Assembly (NCBI GenBank): GCA_955652635.1
Contig: CATPBN010000317.1
Span: 1 to 9,560, forward strand
Direction of reading: 5' to 3'
Source: an uncultured Gemmatimonadaceae bacterium
GTDB taxonomy: Bacteria > Gemmatimonadota > Gemmatimonadetes > Gemmatimonadales > Gemmatimonadaceae
DNA: 9,560 nucleotides
Shown here: piece by piece, positions 1 through 6,180 of the stretch
Layout: the number at the start of each line of letters is the position of its first letter
How positions within the stretch are numbered: position 1 is the first letter of the stretch
Position numbers and translations under genes: made by a program
The notes under the pieces: model-generated
Told to the model about the DNA's origin: nothing
Seen by the model: the letters and a program-made list of their open reading frames with translations, nothing else
The model's database searches: none

Positions 1-15
1 AGTTACGGGCGCTAG

Positions 16-1338
16 ATGCGTCCGCTAAGCGCCTCCCCACTCAAAGATCTGGAGACCCGAGCGCGCTCGGCCGAAATAATGGCGCGCGCCCGTGCTCTTT
101 TTCCAGGCGGCGTGAATTCTCCGGTCCGCGCATTTCGCGGCGTAGGAGGCGAGCCGATTGTTGCCGCCCGCGGCGAAGGAGCGCGAATCTGGGACGTTGA
201 CGGAAAGGAATACATCGACTTCGTCCTGTCGTGGGGTCCGCTGGTGCTCGGGCATGCCTCGCCAATCGTCCTGGACGCGCTCGAGCGGACAATGGCAGAG
301 GGCACGAGTTTCGGGATGCCAACCGAGCTCGAAGTACAGCTGGGCGAGCTCATTCGTGCGCGGATGCCGCACGTCGAGATGATGCGCTTCGTGTCGAGCG
401 GAACCGAGGCGACGATGAGCGCGGTTCGGCTGGCGCGCGCTTTTACGGGGCGCGACGCGATCCTGAAATTCGAGGGATGCTACCACGGTCACGCCGATTC
501 CTTTCTCGCGCGCGCCGGATCCGGCGTGGCGACCCTCGGACTGCCCGACTCGCCGGGGGTGCCGGCCGCGCTTGCGTCACTCACGCTGACAGCTCCATTC
601 AACGATCTTGACGCGGCGAAGGGTCTCGTCAAGCGGACCAAGCGTGGAATTGCCGCGATCATCGTCGAGCCGATCGTTGGCAACTCCGGCTTCATTCCTC
701 CCGATCGCGGATTTCTCGAGGGATTGCGTGCCCTAGCCGACAACGCCGGCGCGCTTCTGATCTTCGATGAGGTGATGACCGGCTTCAGGATCGCACCCGG
801 CGGAGCGCGGGAGCGCTTTGGAGTCACCGCCGACCTGACCACACTAGGCAAAGTCATCGGCGGCGGCCTTCCGGTCGCCCTTTATGGGGGTCGTCGGGAC
901 GTCATGGAGCGCATCGCGCCCTTGGGACCCGTGTACCAGGCAGGAACTCTGTCTGGAAACCCGTTGGCGATGGCTGCGGGCCTCGCGACGCTGTCAACGC
1001 TTACCGCCGCGCTGCACACGAAGATCGAGAAACGCACGGCCGCGCTGGTCAAAGGCTTGCAAAAGATCGGTGTTGATCTGGGCGTTCCGCTCGAAGCGGG
1101 GCACGCCGGGTCGATGTGGGGTTTTTTCTTCACCGAAAAGCCTGTCCGCAATTTCGCGGACGCGAAAGCTTCAGACTTGGAGCTCTTCCGTCGCTTCTTT
1201 CGCGCAGCGCTCGACCGGGGGGTTTATCTGGCGCCATCGCCATTCGAAGCGTGCTTCATGTCGGCCGCGCACGGCGACGATGAGGTTGGAACCGCGTTGG
1301 AGCGGATGCGAGAGGCCTTGGAGGACGCAATTGCCTAG
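16..1338 (+). CDS. hemL: Glutamate-1-semialdehyde 2,1-aminomutase
   Basis: PLP-dependent enzyme that converts glutamate-1-semialdehyde to 5-aminolevulinate, the last step of the C5 route to haem and other tetrapyrroles, in the cytoplasm. The 440-aa product matches the family end to end. It has the N-terminal PGGVNSPVRAF block (residues 30-40), SWGPLVLGHA (72-81), the SSGTEA cofactor loop (127-132), YHGHAD (156-161), FDEV with the pyridine-nitrogen Asp251, and LGKVIGGG with the Schiff-base lysine Lys279. Length is slightly above the usual 425-435 aa because of a short N-terminal extension. ATG at 16 follows an in-frame TAG at 13-15. No clear ribosome site is visible in the 15 upstream bases, so a start at Met22 is possible but would cut into the first helix. 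The next gene begins within its last codons, so it probably heads, or is internal to, an operon. The identification is certain; only the start is open. Confidence 0.97.
   Translation: MRPLSASPLKDLETRARSAEIMARARALFPGGVNSPVRAFRGVGGEPIVAARGEGARIWDVDGKEYIDFVLSWGPLVLGHASPIVLDALERTMAEGTSFGMPTELEVQLGELIRARMPHVEMMRFVSSGTEATMSAVRLARAFTGRDAILKFEGCYHGHADSFLARAGSGVATLGLPDSPGVPAALASLTLTAPFNDLDAAKGLVKRTKRGIAAIIVEPIVGNSGFIPPDRGFLEGLRALADNAGALLIFDEVMTGFRIAPGGARERFGVTADLTTLGKVIGGGLPVALYGGRRDVMERIAPLGPVYQAGTLSGNPLAMAAGLATLSTLTAALHTKIEKRTAALVKGLQKIGVDLGVPLEAGHAGSMWGFFFTEKPVRNFADAKASDLELFRRFFRAALDRGVYLAPSPFEACFMSAAHGDDEVGTALERMREALEDAIA
1320..1324 (+). promoter_or_regulatory. Ribosome binding site fixing a TTG start for the SpoIID-family gene
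   Basis: GGAGG lies six bases upstream of TTG at 1331, inside the 3' end of hemL. The open frame continues far upstream (to about 884), but that part is an out-of-frame shadow of hemL. This site, followed by a plausible hydrophobic leader, makes TTG 1331 the best start. It gives an 8-nt overlap with hemL and suggests coupled translation. Confidence 0.75.
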
Positions 1339-2521
1339 CCTGGGGCGCGCTACGGAGTCGTACAACCCGTTTTGGCGCTCGGGGCTCGCGCAGATCGCCT
1401 TCGTTGGCGTGCTCGGCGTCGTTGCATGCGTCTCCGCGATTTCGCCTCGTCCCGGATCAGGAAGTGTCCCGGTCGTACGCGGCCAATTCAAAAACGGTCG
1501 CGACCAGATCGTGCGGATCGCGCTCGCCACCAACGAGCGCGGAGGCGCTGAGTTTGTTCCCGGGCTGAAGGGCCAATTCGTCGTCCCACATGAGAATGAC
1601 TTCGTACTGTGGAAGGGAAAGCGATATCGGGGCGAGATTGAAATCAGCGCAACCGATTCTGGGTTTCTGGTCGTCAATCGACTGAGTATGGATGACTATC
1701 TGCGCGGGGTTGTGCCGCTCGAGATCGGTAACCGTACATCGACGGAAATGGCGGCGGTGCAAGCTCAGGCGGTCGCTGCCCGCACATACGCGTACAAGCA
1801 TCTCACCGATGCGCGTTCGTTCGACATGTACGCGACGGTGCAGGATCAGGTATACGGCGGCGTCGATGCGGAGACTCAACTCTCGAACACCGCCATTGCG
1901 ACTACTAGCGACGTCGTCGTCCTCTACAACGGTCAACCGATTACCACTCCGTACCATTCGACGTGCGGTGGCAGTACAGCGGGAGTCAGCGAAGTCTGGT
2001 ACGACCAGCCAGACCAGCCATATCTCCGCCTGGTCAGCGACAGAATTCCCGGAACCGACAATTACTACTGCGACCCTTCGCCCCGGTTCAGCTGGACGCA
2101 GACTTACGATGCCGCCGGCCTGCGAGCGGTGATGGAGAAGTATTTGGCCAACTATACCAACGCGCCCAAAGCGAATCTTGGGCGGATTATCGACGTAAGA
2201 GAGCAAGGGAGAACGCCATCTGGGCGCATGGCGGCGCTGACGGTCCAGACAGAAAGCGGTAGCTATACTCTGCGAGGCAACGACATCCGGTTCGTGCTGC
2301 GAGATCCGAAGGGAGCAATTCTGAACAGCACATTCTTCACTCTCTTGGCCGCAACAAGCGGCGGGGAAGTATCCAGCCTGTCGCTGAGCGGCAGAGGGTA
2401 CGGGCACGGAATCGGAATGTGCCAGTGGGGCGCGATAGGTCGCGCGCGGGCAGGGCAGAATTATCGTACGATTCTAGAAACCTATTATCCGGGGACGACG
2501 ATTGGCCGAATCGCCGGCTAG
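1331..2521 (+). CDS. SpoIID/LytB domain protein, probable lipoprotein, lytic transglycosylase-like
   Basis: The 396-aa product belongs to the SpoIID/LytB family. Members cleave glycan strands of peptidoglycan (SpoIID itself is a lytic transglycosylase acting on stem-peptide-free glycan) outside the cytoplasmic membrane. Visible motifs are MDDYLRGVVPLE with the predicted catalytic Glu131, AQAVAARTYA (145-154), YHSTCGG with His209 and Cys212 plus a later Cys247 (positions resembling the zinc-binding residues of SpoIID), and the C-terminal GYGHGIGMCQWGA block (357-368) followed by a YYPGT tail. The N-terminus has a hydrophobic stretch (about 19-32) ending in VVAC, which fits a lipobox with Cys33. 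A plain signal peptide or membrane anchor is the alternative. The start is TTG, chosen from the GGAGG site. It overlaps hemL upstream and the oxidoreductase gene downstream by 20 nt. Nothing nearby suggests sporulation, so a role in wall remodelling is inferred. The family call is strong; substrate and partners are unknown. Confidence 0.92.
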   Translation: MPSLGRATESYNPFWRSGLAQIAFVGVLGVVACVSAISPRPGSGSVPVVRGQFKNGRDQIVRIALATNERGGAEFVPGLKGQFVVPHENDFVLWKGKRYRGEIEISATDSGFLVVNRLSMDDYLRGVVPLEIGNRTSTEMAAVQAQAVAARTYAYKHLTDARSFDMYATVQDQVYGGVDAETQLSNTAIATTSDVVVLYNGQPITTPYHSTCGGSTAGVSEVWYDQPDQPYLRLVSDRIPGTDNYYCDPSPRFSWTQTYDAAGLRAVMEKYLANYTNAPKANLGRIIDVREQGRTPSGRMAALTVQTESGSYTLRGNDIRFVLRDPKGAILNSTFFTLLAATSGGEVSSLSLSGRGYGHGIGMCQWGAIGRARAGQNYRTILETYYPGTTIGRIAG

Positions 2522-3542
2522 CACCAAGGACGCAAAAACCAAGGCCCCGGTCCGACTCGGGCTTGTCGGCGCTGGCGCGATAGCGCAGCTCGCGCACCTC
2601 CCGGTGCTCTCGAAGATCAAAGGAGCGGAGCTCGTCGCCCTGTGCGACAACGATGGGCCCAAGGCGAGCGCGATCGCTGAGCGGCTAAAGATCCCTGACG
2701 TGTTCACCGATTTCGAGGATCTATTGGAGCTCGATCAGGTCGATGCCGTCGTGATCGCCACGCCGAATCACCTTCACGAGCCGCACGTCCTCCGCGCGCT
2801 CAAATCAAAGGTCGACGTGTTGTGCGAGCGTCCATTGTCGCTCACATCGCGCGGCGTCGAGCGGATTCTGGCAGCCGCCAAACAGGCGGGCAGAAAGGTC
2901 GTCGTTGGAAACAACCATCGATTCCGCAGCGATGTCCAGCAGCTGTATCGCTTTCTGCAGGGAGGCGAGCTCGGTCGCATGATGGGCGTGCGAGCCGGTC
3001 AATATCAATTTGTGAGCGCGCGAACGGGCTGGCGCTTCAGACGCCCGGAGGCGGGCGGTGGGGCATTCTTCGAGCATGGATACCCGCTGGTGGATCTCGC
3101 GCTGTGGCTGGCCGATTTTCCCGAGCCCGTCCGCGTCTCGGCAAGCATGGATCGCACTCGCGGCACGAACACCGTCGAAGATTCGATGATGGTTCACATC
3201 GAATGTGCGGGAGGAATCGACTTCAGCTTCGACGTCTCCTGGGTATACGTTGGCCAGGAGGAGCGTTGGTGGTTCGAAGTATTGTCGGCCCGTGGCAGTG
3301 CGCGCCTGGCGCCCTTGCGCGTGGTGAAAATGCTGAACGGGAAGCCGACCGACGTTTCACCGAGCGGCGCGGCTGCGCGAGAAAGTGTGTTTCTTCAGTC
3401 GTACCGCGCGGAGCTGGCGCACTTCATCGCGGTGGTCAACGAAGACACGCCGTACGACGCCCCGGAAGACCAGCTCCTCGTGATCAAGCTGATGGAAGCG
3501 ATCTACAAGGCGGCCGAGGAAGGTAAGGAAGTCCGCCTGTAG
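2502..3542 (+). CDS. Gfo/Idh/MocA-family oxidoreductase homologue with altered active site
   Basis: The 346-aa protein has the two-domain Gfo/Idh/MocA layout. An N-terminal Rossmann fold carries the dinucleotide motif GAGAIA (23-28), an acidic residue (Asp49) after the second strand and ATPNHLH (86-92). A C-terminal alpha/beta domain follows. Length is typical. The family usually oxidises or reduces sugars and related polyols with NAD(P). Here three hallmark positions differ. The EKP motif is ERP (109-111), so the conserved lysine is Arg110. In the block GGGAFFEHGYPLVDLALWL (185-203), the usual Asp is Glu191 and the usual catalytic His is Pro195. Cofactor binding looks intact, catalysis doubtful. 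The start is TTG, with GGGGA six bases upstream, inside the end of the SpoIID-family gene (20-nt overlap), so the two are probably co-translated. The 3' end overlaps a convergent gene by 40 nt. Substrate cannot be told from sequence. Confidence 0.9.
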   Translation: MAESPASTKDAKTKAPVRLGLVGAGAIAQLAHLPVLSKIKGAELVALCDNDGPKASAIAERLKIPDVFTDFEDLLELDQVDAVVIATPNHLHEPHVLRALKSKVDVLCERPLSLTSRGVERILAAAKQAGRKVVVGNNHRFRSDVQQLYRFLQGGELGRMMGVRAGQYQFVSARTGWRFRRPEAGGGAFFEHGYPLVDLALWLADFPEPVRVSASMDRTRGTNTVEDSMMVHIECAGGIDFSFDVSWVYVGQEERWWFEVLSARGSARLAPLRVVKMLNGKPTDVSPSGAAARESVFLQSYRAELAHFIAVVNEDTPYDAPEDQLLVIKLMEAIYKAAEEGKEVRL

Positions 3543-4819
3543 ACCGAGAGCCGGTAAACGGTCCACCAAACCGCGAGATTGAGGGGCAGCGCCAAGGCGA
3601 TAATCTCTCCGTTCTTTTGATAGAAGGAGGGAATTCCCTGGGCGACGAATCCAAGCAACGACAACGACGCGATGACGCCCGCCAGCTTGACCGCCTTCGA
3701 TACACCGCGCAATCCGTAAACCGAAGCCGGTATCAGCACGACCAGCGCGAGTGAAAGCGGGTCGAAGTGCAGCAGGTTTTCATTCCTGCTCATGAAGTAG
3801 TGCTTGGTAAACAGCCAGGCGATCACGAGCGCGGTTCCCGCCGCGCCGGAGATCAGGCTCCACAGTGTCGCGACCGCCGTGGCTACAAAGAGCGTCACTC
3901 TGTTGCCGCCCTCCGCGTTTCGCACGAGGGCGATCATGGCGGCCGCGACAAGAATTCCAACGGCGACAAATACCGGCAGATAGTTCGGAGGCGCCGATGG
4001 CTCCGGCGGCCGTCCCGCCGTGAACAGCGCCATTTCTGATCGAACGAATGGTATCTGCGTTCCCGTACTGTCGGTCAGCCGGACGGTGCGCAGATCATTC
4101 GCCATTCTTACGGGCAGGAACATCTCCTCCCACAGCGATAACGGTTTGTCGGCCGGATGCCCGAGCGCGAGGTTGGCGCCAGTAAAGAGCGGGAGATTAT
4201 CGCCGAGCAGGCGCAACGTGTGAAAGCGATACGTGCCCGAGGTCATTCGCGTGACCGTCGACGTCTGGAGCTGTCCTCCCACCGCGTTGTCGAGGGCATC
4301 GCGGAGGCGTGTCGAGCAGTTGTCGCGGTAATAGTCGTAGCGATAGAACTTGTTCTGCGGCAGCTCGTTCCATTGCAGGAATTGCTGAAGCTTAAAACGC
4401 TGGGCAGGGGTGAGATTGAGCTCCTGCGCCAAAACCGACCGATTCCTCTTCTTGTATTCGGTGAGCATAGAGTCGAGATCGAACGCTTCCGTCCAGTAGC
4501 GCGTGTCCCCGGTAAGGAATCGACGCAGGAAGTGCGGTTGCTTGAAATCGAACATTCCCCAGTTGTATGTGAGGTCGGTCCCGCGTGTTCGATCCTTGAT
4601 CCAGATGGCGTTGTGTCCGAATCGCTCCCACACCTCGTTGCCCCATCCAAAGGTGAGGAGATAGACGGTGAGGTTGGCCCCGGGCTCATTGGAAGCAACG
4701 GCGGTTGAGGGGGCGAGCCCGGGATTGACTGGAAGCACCTGCGCTTCGATCGACCCAAATCCGACGGCGGCCGAGAGCAAAGAGATGAGTGCGAACGCTT
4801 TCATCCACCAAAGATGCAA
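3503..4819 (-). CDS. DUF4105 / Lnb-like protein: periplasmic domain plus five membrane segments
   Basis: This is a 438-aa exported membrane protein. A signal peptide (cleavage near IEA-Q, residues 25-27) precedes a DUF4105 (Lnb N-terminal periplasmic) domain at about 48-265. That domain carries ERFGHNAIWI with His69, YNWGMFDF (85-92) and YDYYRDNCSTRLRDALD with Cys168; the His and Cys are the conserved polar pair of the family. Hydrophobic segments follow at about 281-299, 308-338, 353-371, 375-395 and 404-424. This resembles Lnb, described in Bacteroides as an enzyme that N-acylates lipoproteins. That function here is inferred from domain layout only. The start is uncertain. TTG at 4819 has AGGA four bases upstream; ATG at 4804 would begin a more classical leader, MKAFALISLL, but lacks a well-spaced ribosome site. 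It stands alone on this strand, facing away from rpmE, and runs into the end of the oxidoreductase gene. Confidence 0.85.
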   Translation of the reverse strand: MHLWWMKAFALISLLSAAVGFGSIEAQVLPVNPGLAPSTAVASNEPGANLTVYLLTFGWGNEVWERFGHNAIWIKDRTRGTDLTYNWGMFDFKQPHFLRRFLTGDTRYWTEAFDLDSMLTEYKKRNRSVLAQELNLTPAQRFKLQQFLQWNELPQNKFYRYDYYRDNCSTRLRDALDNAVGGQLQTSTVTRMTSGTYRFHTLRLLGDNLPLFTGANLALGHPADKPLSLWEEMFLPVRMANDLRTVRLTDSTGTQIPFVRSEMALFTAGRPPEPSAPPNYLPVFVAVGILVAAAMIALVRNAEGGNRVTLFVATAVATLWSLISGAAGTALVIAWLFTKHYFMSRNENLLHFDPLSLALVVLIPASVYGLRGVSKAVKLAGVIASLSLLGFVAQGIPSFYQKNGEIIALALPLNLAVWWTVYRLSVYRRTSLPSSAAL

Positions 4820-4830
4820 CTGATCCTAAC

Positions 4831-4859
4831 TTGTTTGAAGAGTCCCATTTAGCTATACT
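4831..4859 (+). promoter_or_regulatory. Candidate sigma70-type promoter for the rpmE operon
   Basis: TTGTTT (4831-4836) and TATACT (4854-4859) are separated by 17 bases. The -10 matches the consensus at five of six positions, the -35 only at TTG. Initiation would fall near 4866 and leave a leader of about 29 nt before rpmE, too short for the structured L31 leader RNAs known from some other phyla. This rests on pattern matching alone. Confidence 0.45.
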
Positions 4860-4871
4860 CCATAGCTATAC
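4850..4871. repeat. Direct repeat TAGCTATAC x2 in the divergent promoter region
   Basis: TAGCTATAC occurs at 4850-4858 and again at 4863-4871, start to start 13 nt, separated by four bases. Each copy contains the palindrome TAGCTA, and the second sits inside the perfect 8-bp palindrome ATAGCTAT (4862-4869). The copies cover the candidate -10 elements in both directions, as expected of an operator, but they could also be an AT-rich promoter coincidence. Confidence 0.5.
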
Positions 4872-4879
4872 ACGAACAA
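4852..4879 (-). promoter_or_regulatory. Candidate divergent promoter for the Lnb-like gene
   Basis: Read on the minus strand, TTGTTC (4879-4874) and TATAGC (4857-4852) are 16 bases apart. Initiation near 4845 would give a leader of about 26 nt to the TTG start or 41 nt to the ATG start. The match to consensus is weak, and the elements interleave with the plus-strand promoter and the direct repeat, so the two genes may share control. Confidence 0.3.
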
Positions 4880-4894
4880 TAAAAAGAGCCTCCA

Positions 4895-5119
4895 ATGAAA
4901 CCCGATATTCATCCAGTGTACGCTACGGCGACCGTAAGGTGCGCCTGCGGCAATACATACCAGACCCGCTCCACCCAGGCGGAGATTCACACCGACATCT
5001 GCGCCAACTGCCATCCCTTCTTCACGGGCAAGCAGAAGCTCGTCGATACCGCGGGACGCGTCGAGCGCTTCCGTCAGAAGTACGGCAAGCCAGCCGCTGC
5101 GCCTAGCACGGACAGCTGA
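4895..5119 (+). CDS. rpmE: 50S ribosomal protein L31 (zinc-binding type)
   Basis: The 74-aa protein matches bacterial L31 over its whole length: MKPDIHPVY at the start, a CAC pair (Cys16, Cys18), a CANC pair (Cys36, Cys39) and the HPFFTGKQKLVDTAGRVERF block (40-59). The four cysteines mark the zinc-containing (C+) form. L31 sits at the central protuberance and bridges the large and small subunits. The ATG at 4895 follows a weak AAGAG-like ribosome site (GAG six bases upstream). It is the first gene of the plus-strand operon, behind the candidate promoter at 4831-4859. Its TGA stop (5117-5119) overlaps the probable CTG start of prfA. The short Ala/Pro/Ser tail after residue 65 is not conserved in the family. 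Confidence 0.97.
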   Translation: MKPDIHPVYATATVRCACGNTYQTRSTQAEIHTDICANCHPFFTGKQKLVDTAGRVERFRQKYGKPAAAPSTDS

Positions 5120-6180
5120 GTCTCCGCGACCGGCTCAGAGACGCCGTCGAGCGTGCCTCTGAGGTAGAGCGAGAGCTCTCCGATCCGAAGACCGTAAGGG
5201 ACCAGCAGCGCATGGCGACGCTGGGCCGGGAGCTGAGACATCTCCAGCCGCTCGTGGAAATGGCCGTCAAGCTCCAGAGAAACGAGCAGGAGCTCGCGGA
5301 AACCCGCGAGCTCCTGGACTCTGAAGACCCCGAGATGGCTAGCGAAGCCGCTGCCGAAATTGCCCGGCTGGAGAAATCCGTCGCCTCGCTGCTCGACGAG
5401 ATAAAGCCGGCACTCATACCACACGACCCGCTCGACGACCGTCCCGCCATCGTCGAGATCAGAGGCGGGACAGGTGGCGACGAGGCGGCAATCTTCGCCG
5501 CCGACCTCTACCGCATGTACACGCGCTTCGCCGAAGGACGCCGCTGGCGCGTGGAGGTCATCTCACAATCCGAAGGCACACTCGGCGGAATGAAGGAAGC
5601 GATCTTCAAGGTGAAAGGCGAAGGCGCTTTCGGCGCGATGCGCTGGGAATCGGGAGTGCATCGAGTACAGCGCGTGCCGGTAACGGAGAGTCAAGGGCGC
5701 ATCCACACCTCCGCTGCGACGGTCGCAGTCCTGCCCGAAGCCGAAGAGATCGACCTCAAGATCGAGGACAAGGATCTCCGCATCGATGTCTTTCGCTCAT
5801 CGGGGCCTGGCGGACAGAGCGTCAACACCACTGATTCCGCCGTGCGCATAACGCACATCCCGAGCGGAATCGTGGTTAGTCAGCAGGACCAGAAGTCGCA
5901 GCTCCAGAATAAGCTCAAGGCAATGGAAGTTTTGCGCGCGCGTTTGCTCGACGCGAAAATCGCCGAGCAGGAAGCCGCCAGATCGCGGATGCGCAAAACG
6001 CAGGTGGGTACCGGCGACAGGTCCGCGAAAATCAGGACGTATAATTATCCGCAGAACCGTGTCACCGACCACCGAATCAACCTCACACTGCACGAGCTGA
6101 CGAGGGTGCTGAACGGCGAGATAGAGCCATTCATCGAGGCGCTCAAGGTGGCCGACGTCGAGGAAAAGCTTGGCGAGTAA
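5116..6180 (+). CDS. prfA: Peptide chain release factor 1 (RF1), probable CTG start
   Basis: RF1 recognises UAA and UAG in the ribosomal A site and triggers peptide release. Key motifs are GGTGGDEAA (117-125), the codon-reading tripeptide PVT (188-190, PxT type, hence RF1 and not RF2), and GPGGQSVNT with the catalytic GGQ at 232-234. These positions agree with E. coli RF1 when numbering begins at 5116. The first in-frame ATG is at 5212 (322 aa), but family-like sequence continues upstream through LSDPKTVRDQ and DRLRDAVERA. No in-frame ATG, GTG or TTG exists between the in-frame TAG at 5104 and 5212. The best candidate is CTG at 5116, giving 354 aa (normal length) and sharing CTGA with the rpmE stop. 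A weak GGA lies three bases upstream, so re-initiation after rpmE is likely. The gene overlaps prmC by 11 nt. Identity is certain; the exact start is inferred. Confidence 0.93.
   Translation: MSLRDRLRDAVERASEVERELSDPKTVRDQQRMATLGRELRHLQPLVEMAVKLQRNEQELAETRELLDSEDPEMASEAAAEIARLEKSVASLLDEIKPALIPHDPLDDRPAIVEIRGGTGGDEAAIFAADLYRMYTRFAEGRRWRVEVISQSEGTLGGMKEAIFKVKGEGAFGAMRWESGVHRVQRVPVTESQGRIHTSAATVAVLPEAEEIDLKIEDKDLRIDVFRSSGPGGQSVNTTDSAVRITHIPSGIVVSQQDQKSQLQNKLKAMEVLRARLLDAKIAEQEAARSRMRKTQVGTGDRSAKIRTYNYPQNRVTDHRINLTLHELTRVLNGEIEPFIEALKVADVEEKLGE
6160..6164 (+). promoter_or_regulatory. Ribosome binding site for the prmC TTG start
   Basis: GAGGA lies five bases before TTG 6170, inside the last codons of prfA. 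It supports the TTG start and translational coupling of RF1 with its methyltransferase. Confidence 0.6.

Noticed and set aside
884..1330. Possible long N-terminal extension of the SpoIID-family protein
   Set aside because: The extension is the out-of-frame reading of hemL, low in plausible structure; GGAGG before TTG 1331 and the following hydrophobic leader give a better start.
1457..2407. Long minus-strand open frame (316 codons) opposite the SpoIID-family gene
   Set aside because: It lies antisense to a well-supported gene, shows no recognisable domain, and is explained by GC-rich codon bias leaving the opposite frame open.
3542..3563. Small inverted repeat GACCG...CGGTC after the oxidoreductase stop, as a terminator
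   Set aside because: The stem is only about five base pairs, there is no T-tract, and it lies within the coding sequence of the convergent gene.
4866..4894. Structured L31 leader (autoregulatory RNA) upstream of rpmE
   Set aside because: The predicted leader is about 29 nt and shows no stem-loop; too short for known L31 leader motifs.
5104..5119. Programmed -1 frameshift fusing L31 to RF1
   Set aside because: The frames are related by -1, but there is no slippery heptamer or downstream structure visible, and both proteins are complete as separate products.
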